Source: Candidimonas sp. SYP-B2681 (lineage in GTDB: Bacteria > Pseudomonadota > Gammaproteobacteria > Burkholderiales > Burkholderiaceae_B). From it: a DNA stretch of 64,000 bases. The stretch's first letter is position 1; every line of letters starts with the position of its first letter. The stretch covers positions 186,001 through 250,000 of the forward strand of contig NZ_RYDV01000002.1 of assembly GCF_003971065.1 (NCBI RefSeq), written 5' to 3'. Shown here piece by piece: positions 15,666 through 24,660 of this stretch. The notes beneath the pieces are model-generated. The model saw only the letters and a list, made by a program, of their open reading frames with translations. It had not been told where the DNA came from and did no database searches. The translations under genes were made by a program, and so were the position numbers.

Positions 15666-16559
15666 ATGTATATGAAAACCCTCGCCAGTACTCTTGCTCT
15701 GGCCCTGAGCCTCACCGCCGGCGTCGCATTGGCCCAAACGCGAGCTGTCGCCGCCCCGCAGTCCATCACCGAAAAGGTACGGCTGCAGCAGATTCGCAAT
15801 GCCACAGTAAAAATTACCTATGCTGACACCACGTTCCTGATCGACCCGATGCTGTCGAAGAAAGGCAGCTACCCTGGGTTTGAGGGTACATACCGCAGCA
15901 GCTTGCGCAACCCCCTCGTCGACCTTCCCATTTCCGAAAAGGATGTCATGGCTGGCGTCGACGCAGTCATCGTCACCCACACCCATCTTGATCACTGGGA
16001 TGATGCCGCGCAGAAACTCCTGCCCAAAGACATCCCGCTTTTCGCACAGAACCAAGCCGATGCGACAATGATTCGCGAACAGGGTTTTACCGATGTTCGG
16101 GTCCTGTCCGATAAGGCCGGGTTCGGTGGCGTAACGCTTCGCAAGACTGGCGGACAACACGGAACCGATGAAATGTTTGCCTCGCCCGACGTGGCCAAAG
16201 CGCTTGGCCCTGCTATGGGCGTCGTATTCGAGGCGCCTGGCCACAAGACGCTGTATCTTGTCGGCGATACCATCTGGCGCGATGAAGTCGATCGGGCACT
16301 GGCTCAGTACGATCCGCAAGTCATTGTAATCAATGCAGGATATGCGGTCATGAGCGGCTTTGAAGGCTCCATCATCATGGGTAAGGAAGACGTGCTGCGC
16401 GCCTCTCAAGCGGCCCCCGGCGCGACAATCGTCGCCACGCACATGGATGCCATCAATCACATGTTTCAAAGCCGTAAAGAACTGAGGGAATATGTGCAAG
16501 AAAAGGGCATACAGGATCGCGTCGAAGTTCCGGAAGACGGCGCTACGGTCGAATTCTAA
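15666..16559 (+). CDS. Periplasmic metallo-beta-lactamase-fold hydrolase (UlaG-like)
   Basis: A 297-residue protein. A signal peptide covers about residues 1-24 (LASTLALALSLTAGVALAQ). The metal-binding motif HTHLDHWDD (HxHxDH) lies near residue 103, with GGQHG, APGHKTLYLVGDT and ATHMDAINH supplying the later ligands. The domain resembles the beta-lactamase superfamily 2 hydrolases related to UlaG and NAPE-PLD-like enzymes; the substrate is unknown. GGAGTAGCCGC precedes the ATG at 15666; a second in-frame ATG two codons on is possible. It is transcribed alone and is followed directly by a strong hairpin. Confidence 0.85.
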   Translation: MYMKTLASTLALALSLTAGVALAQTRAVAAPQSITEKVRLQQIRNATVKITYADTTFLIDPMLSKKGSYPGFEGTYRSSLRNPLVDLPISEKDVMAGVDAVIVTHTHLDHWDDAAQKLLPKDIPLFAQNQADATMIREQGFTDVRVLSDKAGFGGVTLRKTGGQHGTDEMFASPDVAKALGPAMGVVFEAPGHKTLYLVGDTIWRDEVDRALAQYDPQVIVINAGYAVMSGFEGSIIMGKEDVLRASQAAPGATIVATHMDAINHMFQSRKELREYVQEKGIQDRVEVPEDGATVEF

Positions 16560-16560
16560 T

Positions 16561-16602
16561 CATGTTAGAGGCTGCCTGAAAATCACAGGAGCCTCTAACA
16601 TG
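16561..16602 (+). terminator. Strong hairpin after the metallo-hydrolase gene
   Basis: CATGTTAGAGGCT (16561-16573) is an exact inverted repeat of AGCCTCTAACATG (16590-16602). The stem continues as CCTG 16575-16578 with CAGG 16586-16589 after a single bulge, leaving a 7-nt loop. It begins 2 nt after the stop codon. There is no T-tract, so it may work as an mRNA-protecting end or with Rho. Confidence 0.65.
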
Positions 16603-16730
16603 TAACATGAGGGCGAACTCCAGGCCTACGTGGAATCTGACGTTAGGGAATGATTGTGCAGCGTTCTGTTAGAACCTATTGCTATTCTCTCTAAACGCTC
16701 ATCGGCTTCAAGAGCGTACAGAGCGGTCCG

Positions 16731-17612
16731 TTATGAAAATGGCAGGGCTCGAATGATCCGGCAAGTCTCGAGCGTCAAGCGGCTGATCGGACGGGACTTC
16801 GGTAAGGCGAGAAACAAGTCATTCGAAACCGTCGGGTCAGTCAGTTCCGCGACTTGTATGCCGCTGTCAGGGGCCTTTAGCGTCAGGGCGCTTTTTGGGA
16901 TGATCGAGCAAGCTACCCCGCTTTCCACGACCCGTAGCGCTGTTTGTACCGCGCCGACTTCCGCAACGATATTCAGCTTCCCTCCATTCGCCGCCAGCGC
17001 TTCGTCTACCAGATTGCGTATAGGTTTCGAGGTGGAAGGCAGCACCAGCTCGTATTCCGGCAATGACTGGTACTTCAGCGTCGGAGGCAGGTTCACATGT
17101 CGGGGCGCCACGAGCACGAGAGTGTCCTGATGGAGACGCTCGTAGGAAAGCAGCGGCGTGGGCTTAGGCACAAATAGCAGGGCAACGTCCGCACTGCCTT
17201 CAATCAGGTTGTCGCGCAGATAAGGGCTCAAGCCCTCAACAATCGAAATCTTTGCGAACGGAAGCGCCTTCCTGAACGCGAGGATCAGCGGAACGGCAAA
17301 GACAACCGCCAGCCGGTTGGGCATGCCGACGATGATGGTTCCCGTAGGTTCGTCGCGCAACTCCTTGAGCTCGAAAGTCGCCTGTGCGGCGCTATTCAGC
17401 ATGGTCCGCGCGTGCCCTAGCAGGGTAGTTCCTGCAGCAGTCGGCAGCACGCCCCGTCCTGTTCTCTCAAAAAGCTTCTGCCCCAGTTCCTGTTCCAGCA
17501 GATTAATTTGGCGACTAACACTGGGCTGCGACAGGTTGAGCGCCGCTGCAGCCTTGCTAAAACTGCCTTCCTCTACGACGCGGGCGAAATATTCGAGCTG
17601 CTTTAGATCCAT
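16731..17612 (-). CDS. LysR-family transcriptional regulator
   Basis: A 293-residue LysR protein. Its DNA-binding part is residues 1-60 (MDLKQLEYFARVVEEGSFSK, then NLSQPSVSRQINLLEQELGQ), with the effector domain after about 88 (GTIIVGMPNRLAVVFAVPLI). It diverges from the SDR/Bug/CMD/amidohydrolase/Bug operon across about 115 bp. That is the usual layout for a LysR activator of a catabolic operon, and the inducer is probably a pathway compound. The gap includes the GGAGG box that serves the downstream SDR, but no LysR box I can assign firmly. Confidence 0.9.
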   Translation of the reverse strand: MDLKQLEYFARVVEEGSFSKAAAALNLSQPSVSRQINLLEQELGQKLFERTGRGVLPTAAGTTLLGHARTMLNSAAQATFELKELRDEPTGTIIVGMPNRLAVVFAVPLILAFRKALPFAKISIVEGLSPYLRDNLIEGSADVALLFVPKPTPLLSYERLHQDTLVLVAPRHVNLPPTLKYQSLPEYELVLPSTSKPIRNLVDEALAANGGKLNIVAEVGAVQTALRVVESGVACSIIPKSALTLKAPDSGIQVAELTDPTVSNDLFLALPKSRPISRLTLETCRIIRALPFS

Positions 17613-17728
17613 AGAATAAAGGCATAGGTGATATAGGAGGTATTGAGTTTACCTTTTACCGCGCCTTTGGCACACTTGCTCTATGGCTGGGTTCGATAGC
17701 CCGGATAATGAAATGGAGGGAGTTGCTA

Positions 17729-18526
17729 ATGCGCAGATTCGAATCACGGGTGGCGATTGTCACCGGAGCCGGTTGTGTCGGGGAAGGCTGGGGCAATGGT
17801 CGCGCCATGGCGGTGCGCCTGGCAGAAGAGGGCGCCATGGTGTTCGCCGTTGACCGCGATGAGGCGCGTCTAGAAGAGACGCTGGAGAGAGCCGGCGACG
17901 CCGCGGGCGCCATACGAACGTTCCAGTGTGATGTCACCAGCGCCTCCAGCGTGGCTGCAATGGTCGAGGCCTGCGTCGACGCCTTTGGTCCCCCGGACAT
18001 CCTCATCAACAACGTGGGCGGCTCCGCTGCCGGGGGCCCCATCGAACTGGATGAAGAGGTCTGGGATAGCCAAGTGGATCTGAACTTAAAAAGCGTGTTC
18101 CTCACTTGCAAGCACGTCCTGCCTCATATGGTGGAGCGCAAAACGGGAGCAATCGTCAACGTATCCTCGACCTCGGGCCTGCGCTGGACGGGAAGCGCGC
18201 AGGTTGCCTATGCCGCCACAAAAGCAGGCGTTATTCACCTTTCGCGGGTCGTGGCGGTACAGCACGCCGGCGATGGTGTGCGGGTCAACTCCGTCGTTCC
18301 AGGACAGCTTCATACCCCTATGGTGGAGGTTCGTTTGGCCAAGCAGCGTACCGGTGGGGATGTGGACGCTTTGCTCGCATCGAGGATCAAGCGCATACCG
18401 CTAGGGTTTATGGGTGATGGTCGGGACACGGCCGGCGCCGCATTATTCCTGGCAAGCGATGACGCCCGCTTTATCACCGGAACCGAGATCGTGGTCGACG
18501 GCGGCATGACCGCGCGCTGCGATTAG
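17729..18526 (+). CDS. Short-chain dehydrogenase/reductase
   Basis: A 265-residue classical SDR. The cofactor motif is an expanded glycine loop (TGAGCVGEGWGNGRAMA near 12-28). NNVGGSA lies near 92, the catalytic Ser in VNVSSTSGLR and Tyr/Lys in AYAATKAGV. The C-terminal LASDDARFITGTEIVVDGG closes the fold. The start at 17729 is taken because GGAGGG lies 8 nt upstream; a start 7 codons earlier would overlap that site. It is the first gene of the LysR-divergent operon. The substrate is unknown, presumably a hydroxylated intermediate leading toward the LigI-like lactonase step. Confidence 0.88.
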   Translation: MRRFESRVAIVTGAGCVGEGWGNGRAMAVRLAEEGAMVFAVDRDEARLEETLERAGDAAGAIRTFQCDVTSASSVAAMVEACVDAFGPPDILINNVGGSAAGGPIELDEEVWDSQVDLNLKSVFLTCKHVLPHMVERKTGAIVNVSSTSGLRWTGSAQVAYAATKAGVIHLSRVVAVQHAGDGVRVNSVVPGQLHTPMVEVRLAKQRTGGDVDALLASRIKRIPLGFMGDGRDTAGAALFLASDDARFITGTEIVVDGGMTARCD

Positions 18527-18568
18527 TTACAACCCCATGATTTTAATCTGATTACTACGGAGACCAGA

Positions 18569-19534
18569 GTGAAGAAAAGAACCTTCCTGTGCGCATTGGC
18601 TGCATCAATGCTCATGACCACACCCGTGCTGGCACAAAAGAGCCAAGCCCCCGCCCGCATTGTCGTGTCTTTCAGTGCCGGAGGGCCGGTGGACATGGTT
18701 GCCCGGATTGTGGCGGAGCAGCTGGGCAAGGAATTGAATCGTCCTGTGATCGTTGACAACAAGCCCGGTGCCAGCGGTTTCCTCGGTGCCCAGGACGTGC
18801 TGCGTTCACCCGCTGACGGCAGCACGATCTGGATCTCCAGCGTCGGTACGGCGGCCATCAATCCATCACTATTTGAGACGATTCCCTACAACACACAAAG
18901 GGATTTCCGCCCCGTGTCGCTCATCGCGAACAACGTTGAAGTGTTCGTGGTAAACGCCAATCTTCCCGCCCGCAACGCCGCGGAATTTGTCGAACAATCG
19001 CGTAAAGAGCGCACGCCTCCAGCCATCGCCTCATCGGGTGTAGGCGGAATTCCGCACCTGGCCATGTTGCAGTTGAAGCAGTCGACAGGGGTCGACTTCC
19101 TGCATGTGCCGTATCGCGGCATGGCGCAGGCCATTACCGATGTGGTGGGCGGACAGGTATCAGGAGTTTTTGCCGACGTCGCGGCTGTCTTGCCACAGAT
19201 CGAGGCGGGCCGCCTGCGCGCCGTGGGTATAGCCGCTGCCCAACGTCACCCGGCGCTGCCAGACGTTCCGACGTTTGAAGAGCAAGGCATCGCAGCGGTG
19301 GATTCTAACAACTGGTACGGCCTTTTCGTTCCCGCGCAGACGCCGGATAACGTCGTTGCGAGGCTGAATGCGGCGGTGCGTAAGACGATGGAGAACGACG
19401 CCGTGAAGGATCGTCTCGTACGGGCTGGAACCCAACCGCAGGCTTCAACCGAAGTGGAATTGAAGCGAATGCTGGACGCCGACACCGAGAAATGGGGTGC
19501 CTTGATCAAAGCCAACAACATCAAGCCTGAATAA
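18569..19534 (+). CDS. Bug-family (TctC-like) periplasmic solute receptor
   Basis: A 321-residue receptor starting with GTG after GGAGACCAGA. The signal peptide is about residues 1-23 (FLCALAASMLMTTPVLAQ). Ligand-fold marks are FSAGGPVDMVARIVAEQLG, DNKPGASGFLGAQ, HVPYRGMAQAITDVVGGQV and LPDVPTFEEQGI. Its stop overlaps the start of the next gene (TAATG), so the two are coupled. It is one of two intact Bug genes in the same operon; the other is at 21058. The pair may differ in ligand, or one may sense and the other transport. Confidence 0.9.
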   Translation: MKKRTFLCALAASMLMTTPVLAQKSQAPARIVVSFSAGGPVDMVARIVAEQLGKELNRPVIVDNKPGASGFLGAQDVLRSPADGSTIWISSVGTAAINPSLFETIPYNTQRDFRPVSLIANNVEVFVVNANLPARNAAEFVEQSRKERTPPAIASSGVGGIPHLAMLQLKQSTGVDFLHVPYRGMAQAITDVVGGQVSGVFADVAAVLPQIEAGRLRAVGIAAAQRHPALPDVPTFEEQGIAAVDSNNWYGLFVPAQTPDNVVARLNAAVRKTMENDAVKDRLVRAGTQPQASTEVELKRMLDADTEKWGALIKANNIKPE

Positions 19535-20061
19535 TGAGTACAGATCACATTCGAGTACCCCTTGTGGTGCCGGGAACGGCCCCCGAGCTGGCCGATATTG
19601 AAGCGAAAATCCTCTCGGAAAGGGGCCGTATTTCGCTGTTGTATCAGGTGTTGCTCAACAGCAAACCCATTGCTCAAGGGTGGGAGGCCATGCTGACGGC
19701 CGTGCGAAATCAAACCGCCATCGACCCGGCCATTCGGGAAATGGTGATTCTGCGTGTCGCGGTGCTCAACAAGGCCGAGTTTGAGTTCGACGCGCATATT
19801 CCGCACGCCGTGAAAGCCGGCCTCAGCGACGCCAAGATTTATGGACTGCGCGAGGCGCAGCCGGAGCATGGCTACACCGATGAAGAGCGACTGGTGATCG
19901 AGCTCACCGACCGCATGACGCGTGATGTCGCTGTACCGGAGGCATTAATGAAAAAGGTACGTGAGGTATACGGCGTAAAGGAAACGGTTGAATTAGTAGC
20001 GACCGTCGCCGCCTACAACATGGTTTCCCGCTTTCTTGTTGCGCTCAATATTTCCCATTGA
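19534..20061 (+). CDS. Carboxymuconolactone decarboxylase (CMD)-family protein
   Basis: A 175-residue CMD/AhpD-fold protein. The core NQTAIDPAIREMVILRVAVL and AEFEFDAHIPHAVKAGLSD fits the family, but the AhpD-type CxxC is absent (EFEFDAH instead). It is therefore closer to the non-redox CMD group, such as gamma-carboxymuconolactone decarboxylase relatives. It is translationally coupled to the upstream Bug gene and followed 13 bp later by the LigI-like amidohydrolase. A role in decarboxylating or hydrating a lactone intermediate of the same pathway is likely but unproven. Confidence 0.85.
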   Translation: MSTDHIRVPLVVPGTAPELADIEAKILSERGRISLLYQVLLNSKPIAQGWEAMLTAVRNQTAIDPAIREMVILRVAVLNKAEFEFDAHIPHAVKAGLSDAKIYGLREAQPEHGYTDEERLVIELTDRMTRDVAVPEALMKKVREVYGVKETVELVATVAAYNMVSRFLVALNISH

Positions 20062-20074
20062 CGAGGCCCGGACC

Positions 20075-20962
20075 ATGAATGCAGCCAGTACAGAAGTGCA
20101 GACCTTTTTAAACGAGCCCTCTACGCCGACGTTTCGTCTACCGGCCTTAGCGTGCGACAGCCATGTTCATGTCTTCGGGCCGCGGCCCCGGTTTCCTTAT
20201 GCTCAAGGGCTGAAGGTCACCCCCAAGGACGCGCCTAAGGAAGCGCTTTATGCCTTGCATAAGCGACTCGGCATCGAACGCTGCGTAGTCGTGCAGTCAG
20301 CTACGCACGGCTACGACAACAGCGCAACTGAAGACGCCATCAAACACGGCCAGGGGCGGTACCTGGGTATCGCGCTCGTCGCCCCGGATGTGTCCGATGC
20401 GGAATTGTCCCGACTGGCAAGCGCCGGTTTCAGAGGTGTGCGCTTCAACTTTATGAAGCACCTTGCCGGCGCCGATATCGACTCTATCGTTGCGCTGACT
20501 CCGCGTCTCGCCCAGCACGGTATGCATTTGCAAGTGCATTTTGAAAGCAGTCTGGTGCATGAGCTTGGGCTGGCGCTTAGGCGAAGTGCGGTTCCTGTCG
20601 TCATCGATCATATGGGTAGGGTGGACGCCAGGCTGGGAACCGGACACGTCGATTTTCAGGCACTGATGCGCCTGCTGGACGATGACCAATTCTTCGTTAA
20701 GGTAAGCGGGATCGACCGGGTGGACGCCGATGCAGCCCCTGAAGAGCGGTACCGCCACGGTGAAGTGCTGGCACGAGCGCTGGTGGAGCGGTTTCCGGAT
20801 CGGGTTCTCTGGGGTACGGACTGGCCGCATCCGAACCATACGCACATCCCTGATGACGGCGCGCTGGTGAACGCGCTTGAGCGTATCGCACCCAATGAAG
20901 AGGCATTGCAAAAACTGCTCGTCCGAAATCCGCAGATGCTTTACCGATTTGAGGCCGCGTAA
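20075..20962 (+). CDS. Amidohydrolase, 2-pyrone-4,6-dicarboxylate lactonase (LigI)-like
   Basis: A 295-residue TIM-barrel amidohydrolase of the LigI family. The N-terminal metal-site motif DSHVHVFGPRPRFPY lies near residue 36. Substrate-loop features VVVQSATHGYDNSATEDAI and GVRFNFMKHL follow, then the His of VIDHMGR and the final Asp in LWGTDWPHPNH. LigI hydrolyses 2-pyrone-4,6-dicarboxylate in lignin-type aromatic degradation; relatives act on other lactones. The start at 20075 follows GAGGCCCGGACC; an earlier in-frame start would overlap the CMD gene. The operon context of SDR, CMD and Bug fits an aromatic-derived dicarboxylate pathway. Confidence 0.85.
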   Translation: MNAASTEVQTFLNEPSTPTFRLPALACDSHVHVFGPRPRFPYAQGLKVTPKDAPKEALYALHKRLGIERCVVVQSATHGYDNSATEDAIKHGQGRYLGIALVAPDVSDAELSRLASAGFRGVRFNFMKHLAGADIDSIVALTPRLAQHGMHLQVHFESSLVHELGLALRRSAVPVVIDHMGRVDARLGTGHVDFQALMRLLDDDQFFVKVSGIDRVDADAAPEERYRHGEVLARALVERFPDRVLWGTDWPHPNHTHIPDDGALVNALERIAPNEEALQKLLVRNPQMLYRFEAA

Positions 20963-21057
20963 GCGACCTGAGCGTGGCGCAGACAGGCCGGCCATTGTAG
21001 GCCTGATTAAAAGACCAATTGCCCGTTCGACGGGTCAACTTGAATTGGAGACAGTCC

Positions 21058-22020
21058 GTGTCAAAGAAAATACTTATCCATGGCCTGACCGGCCTTATCC
21101 TCGCCGCGGCGGGAGCCACGTCAATGGCACAAAGCGGAACGACGCGCATCATCATCGCCTTTCCTCCGGGCGGGCCGGCTGATACGCTGGCGCGCGTCGT
21201 GGCCAATGAAGTCGGCCCGATACTGGGCGGTAACGTTATTGTCGAGAACAAGCCGGGCGCCAATGGCGCCTTGGCAGCCAACGAGGTCGCCCGTGCCAAA
21301 CCGGACGGCAAGGCGGTATTTCTGAGCTCCACGGGGGCCATCGCCGTAAATCCGGCTCTTTATCACAAGTTGACTTATAAGCCGGCGGATTTCGTCCCAG
21401 TGACCATGCTGGTTGCGACGCCGGAGGTGCTCGCGCTTTCGGCAAAGACGGGCATGAAGTCGTTTGATGATCTGAAAGTACGGGCGAAATCGGGCAACGG
21501 AGTGACCCTTGCTTCCTCGGGAATAGGCAGCATGCCGCACATGGCCATTGCCCAGCTCACGCGCACTACCGGAGTCGATGTGTTGCACGTGCCCTATAGC
21601 GGAGCGGCCCCCGCGATCAACGACTCGATCGGGGGGCAGGTTGACGGCTTCTTTGGCGATATTTCGGGATTGCTGCAATTCTTGAAAGACGGTCGACTCA
21701 CACCGGTCGGGGTGGCTTCGCAAGAGCGCTCTCCGGCCCTGCCGGCGGTGCCTACATTCAAGGAACTGGGCTACCCTGATGTGATCGCCATCAACTGGTA
21801 TGGCGTTTTTGCACCGGCTGGCACGCCAGCAGAAACGGTTAGCCGCCTGAACGAAGCGTTCAATAAGGCCATGCAAACGCCCAAAGTGCAGGAATATGTG
21901 AAGAGTACGGGAGTGGAGTCGTTCTCGACCACTCCTGAAGCGTTCGCGAAAATGGTGTCCGACGACAGCGAAAAATGGGCTAGCCTGATCAAATCAGAAA
22001 AAATCACGGTGCACGAGTGA
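21058..22020 (+). CDS. Bug-family (TctC-like) periplasmic solute receptor
   Basis: A 320-residue receptor. The GTG at 21058 (after TTGGAGACAGTCC) is chosen because it gives a normal signal peptide (SKKILIHGLTGLILAAAG, mature near QSGTTR); the upstream TTG adds 13 unlikely residues. Landmarks are FPPGGPADTLARVVANEVG, ENKPGANGALAANEV, HVPYSGAAPAINDSIGGQVD and LPAVPTFKELGYPD. It is the second Bug in the operon and is related to, but clearly diverged from, the one at 18569. The next gene may start within its stop codon. Confidence 0.9.
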   Translation: MSKKILIHGLTGLILAAAGATSMAQSGTTRIIIAFPPGGPADTLARVVANEVGPILGGNVIVENKPGANGALAANEVARAKPDGKAVFLSSTGAIAVNPALYHKLTYKPADFVPVTMLVATPEVLALSAKTGMKSFDDLKVRAKSGNGVTLASSGIGSMPHMAIAQLTRTTGVDVLHVPYSGAAPAINDSIGGQVDGFFGDISGLLQFLKDGRLTPVGVASQERSPALPAVPTFKELGYPDVIAINWYGVFAPAGTPAETVSRLNEAFNKAMQTPKVQEYVKSTGVESFSTTPEAFAKMVSDDSEKWASLIKSEKITVHE

Positions 22021-22079
22021 GTGGGGGTGCGGGCCGCCGGAATGCCTGTAGCGGCGCGCGCACTGAACAGGACGGAAGT

Positions 22080-22796
22080 ATGGTTAATAGTAAGCAGCCT
22101 AGTAAGCAGCCGGACCGGCCGGCGTATTGTAGGTCTGGCCTTGATGGCTCAGGGGAAGGCGACAAGGTGATCATCCTCAAACTACCCGGTGTTCTGCTAT
22201 CCCACGAAGATGGGCTAGCGTTGCTGGGAAGCGCCGTTCCGTCGGGCGAAGGCCATGGGGCTGCTGCGGTCACCGAGCACCTGCATCTATGCCACAGCGT
22301 CGACGCGCCGGAGACCTACTTATATCTGTCGGCAACGGCACCGTACGCGAAACTCGCCTTAGGCTCGAATAACGAGCTCTCGGGCTTACAGCACGCAGCT
22401 AGCTCCCTTTACCCCGGAGCTCAGGCCGCTATTCTCGAGGTCACACAAGTCATCGACGGCGCGTCAGCTACGCGGGCGGCGGGCTGGCACTACGTTGTCG
22501 AGACCGATGTTTTGTCTGGAGCGGAACGCGACTTCAACGCTTGGTATGTTCAGGAACACCTTCCTGGATTGGCAGCCGTACCCGGCACGGTGCGGGCCAT
22601 GCGGCTTCGCAATGCGACAGGTTCACCACGCTACCACGCCCTGTACCTGCTGGAAAACCGGGAAACCTTTGGTTCGGAGCCGTGGTTGAAGGTTAGGGCA
22701 ACGGAATGGAGCAGTCGTGTGCGGCCTAACTTCATCAATACGAAGCGAACCATGTTTAAAATTCAGTCACGTCTGAGCTACGGTCAGAAGCCCTAA
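22080..22796 (+). CDS. EthD/ferredoxin-fold-like small enzyme of unknown function
   Basis: A 238-residue protein. The C-terminal half contains WHYVVETDVLSGAERDFNAW, YVQEHLPGLAAVPG, RAMRLRN, RYHALYLLENRETFGSEPW and RVRPNFINTKRTMF. This pattern (FNxWYxxEHLP...AxPG...R) is typical of dimeric alpha/beta-barrel proteins related to EthD, which assist oxidative or isomerising steps. The N-terminal half may be a second, degenerate copy of the fold (VIILKLPGVLLSHED...). I prefer the ATG at 22080, with AGGA 8 nt upstream; a GTG at 22017 overlapping the Bug stop would add 21 residues. It is the last gene of the operon. Confidence 0.65.
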   Translation: MVNSKQPSKQPDRPAYCRSGLDGSGEGDKVIILKLPGVLLSHEDGLALLGSAVPSGEGHGAAAVTEHLHLCHSVDAPETYLYLSATAPYAKLALGSNNELSGLQHAASSLYPGAQAAILEVTQVIDGASATRAAGWHYVVETDVLSGAERDFNAWYVQEHLPGLAAVPGTVRAMRLRNATGSPRYHALYLLENRETFGSEPWLKVRATEWSSRVRPNFINTKRTMFKIQSRLSYGQKP

Positions 22797-22803
22797 AGCA
22801 TGC

Positions 22804-23745
22804 TCAGCGGCTAGCGTTCTCAAGCGTCGACATGGCTTCCGCCGACAGCTTCAGGGACGCAGCGCCCATAATATCTTCAAGTTGTTCCAGCTTTGTTGCA
22901 CTCGCGATCGCCGCAGTAACGGCCGGCTTGGCAATCAGCCAGGCCAAAGCGACTTGGGCTTGCGTGGCGTTGTGTTCCTTCGCGACATCCCGTAGCGCTT
23001 TCAGGATGCGCATGCCGCGCTCGTCGAAGTATTTTTCCAGCATACCTGCGCGGGCGGCCCTGGCTGCATCGGCCTTGGATTCGTATTTGCCGGTCAAAAA
23101 GCCGCTCGCCAGGGAGAAATAGGTCACGACCCCAAGACCGTTTTCCAGTGCGACTTGTCCAGTTCCGCTTTCGAAATCATGACGGTCGTATAAGTTGTAC
23201 TCTGGCTGCATCACCTCATATCGCGGCAGATTCTTGTCGCTGGAAACCTGCAGCGCCTGGCGAATACGGTCGGGATCATAATTCGACGCGCCCATAGTGC
23301 GCACTTTGCCTGCTTTGACCGCCCGATGGAGGGCCTCAAGCGTTTCGTCCAGGGCAACGTCCTTGTCGTCAATATGTGCGAAGTACACATCGACATAATC
23401 GGTTTGCAGCCGCTTTAGCGAGTCATTCAGCGCTGCGTCGATATTCTGCGCCGAGAGCCCCTTGCGAGATTGCAGCATCCCGACCTTGGTCATCAACACG
23501 ATATCGTCACGTCGCTTGCGCTTGGCCAGCCAGCGTCCGATCACGTTTTCAGACTCACCGCCTGTATTTTCAGGGACCCATGCTGAGTAGACATCGGCCG
23601 TGTCGACTGCGTTAAAACCCTGTTCGACGAACCGGTCCAGCAGTTCAAATGATCGGGCTTCATCCGCTGTCCATCCGAACACGTTGCCGCCGAACACGAT
23701 CGGAGCGATTTCGACACCTGACTGACCAAGGGTACGTTTTTGCAT
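22804..23745 (-). CDS. Aldo/keto reductase
   Basis: A 313-residue TIM-barrel NADPH-dependent oxidoreductase. The start ATG 23745 has AGGAAG 6-8 nt upstream. The catalytic tetrad is recognisable: Asp and Tyr in DTADVYSAW, Lys in VLMTKVG, His in VYFAHIDDKDV. The coenzyme-binding stretch is near AWLIAKPAVTAAIASATKLE. It belongs to the large-subunit-like YajO/Tas group often annotated as general aldehyde reductases. It is convergent with the catabolic operon (8 bp between stops), so it need not share its role. Confidence 0.9.
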   Translation of the reverse strand: MQKRTLGQSGVEIAPIVFGGNVFGWTADEARSFELLDRFVEQGFNAVDTADVYSAWVPENTGGESENVIGRWLAKRKRRDDIVLMTKVGMLQSRKGLSAQNIDAALNDSLKRLQTDYVDVYFAHIDDKDVALDETLEALHRAVKAGKVRTMGASNYDPDRIRQALQVSSDKNLPRYEVMQPEYNLYDRHDFESGTGQVALENGLGVVTYFSLASGFLTGKYESKADAARAARAGMLEKYFDERGMRILKALRDVAKEHNATQAQVALAWLIAKPAVTAAIASATKLEQLEDIMGAASLKLSAEAMSTLENASR

Positions 23746-24054
23746 AGTTATCTTCCTATAAAGGTTGGGAGTTACCATACCACTCGCGGTGTGCCCGTTG
23801 CGTTGCGCTGGTCGTTCGCTGCTGGATTATGGAGCAATGATAGCGCGGGAGCTTTCTCAGCGCTTGAATGCATCAGGCGATTTCACTCTATGCAAGGTGG
23901 ACCTGATTAGTGTTTTCATGGGTGCGTATGAGCCCATTATTAAGGAAGAGTGCAGGACTCATGGCCGCCCAGGTTAGTGAGCTTTTCGTTCTGGCGTATG
24001 GCAATGTCCGGCCTGTGACGAAAGGCCGAATTTATGGAGGTAGGGCTAAAAAAA
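23746..24054. other. Intergenic region between the aldo/keto reductase and pagL
   Basis: About 300 bp with a short open frame (start 23837, MIARELSQRLNASGDF...) that resembles nothing I know. The only clear signal is GGAGGT at 24036-24041, the ribosome site of the next gene. Confidence 0.5.
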
Positions 24055-24609
24055 ATGAATAGTGCTAATAACTTAATGTTCCGACCGATAACGGTTGCCA
24101 TCGCGGGTGCCATGATGGCTTTCGCCATTTCGGATGTTTTGGCGACCGAGACTATGGTGGGTGGAATCAGCGTGCGAGCTGGAGTTGGCGAGCATTATCA
24201 GCGGATTGAGCTCGCTTGGGAGTCACCTTCGCTATGGAGGCATCAGTTTTCCGGGGGCTACGGGCGCTTGGATCTGATCGCAGAGGTGGGCGCCGCATAC
24301 TGGAAAGCCAAGGGGTCGCGTTCGCCTTCAGACTCGTGGCAGTTTAGTGCCATTCCAATTCTCAGATGGACACTGAATGAACGCTATTACATAGAGGCTG
24401 GTGTCGGTCCAACCGCGTTTACGCGAACGCGCTTTGCAGATAAGGTCATTAGCACTGCGTTTCAGTTTGGAGATCATATAGGTGTTGGAGCCTATCTTTC
24501 CAACACCAGTCGTCTTGGTCTGCGTTTCTCACATTTCTCGAACGCTAGTATCGAGAAATCGAATCCGGGTCTCAATATCGTGCAATTGACATACACCTAT
24601 CGATATTAA
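24055..24609 (+). CDS. pagL: PagL-like lipid A 3-O-deacylase, outer-membrane beta-barrel
   Basis: A 184-residue protein with a signal peptide (to about residue 31, AISDVLA) and an eight-stranded barrel pattern ending in the aromatic YTYRY. The PagL signature SHFSNASIEKSNPG includes the catalytic His and Ser (HxS). In the Pseudomonas enzyme the third catalytic residue, a Glu, lies 14 residues after the His; here that position is Asn (GLN), so activity is uncertain. PagL removes the 3-position acyl chain of lipid A. The start at 24055 is preferred because GGAGGT lies upstream; a start 7 codons earlier would contain that site. Confidence 0.85.
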   Translation: MNSANNLMFRPITVAIAGAMMAFAISDVLATETMVGGISVRAGVGEHYQRIELAWESPSLWRHQFSGGYGRLDLIAEVGAAYWKAKGSRSPSDSWQFSAIPILRWTLNERYYIEAGVGPTAFTRTRFADKVISTAFQFGDHIGVGAYLSNTSRLGLRFSHFSNASIEKSNPGLNIVQLTYTYRY

Positions 24610-24660
24610 TGTTGCGCACTTAAGCGCGGCCATGTCAGCGCCTGAATTTGAATCCTCGTC

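Noticed and set aside
23765-23977. 70-residue open frame before pagL
   Set aside because: No family features, no ribosome site, and the start overlaps the promoter side of the aldo/keto reductase.
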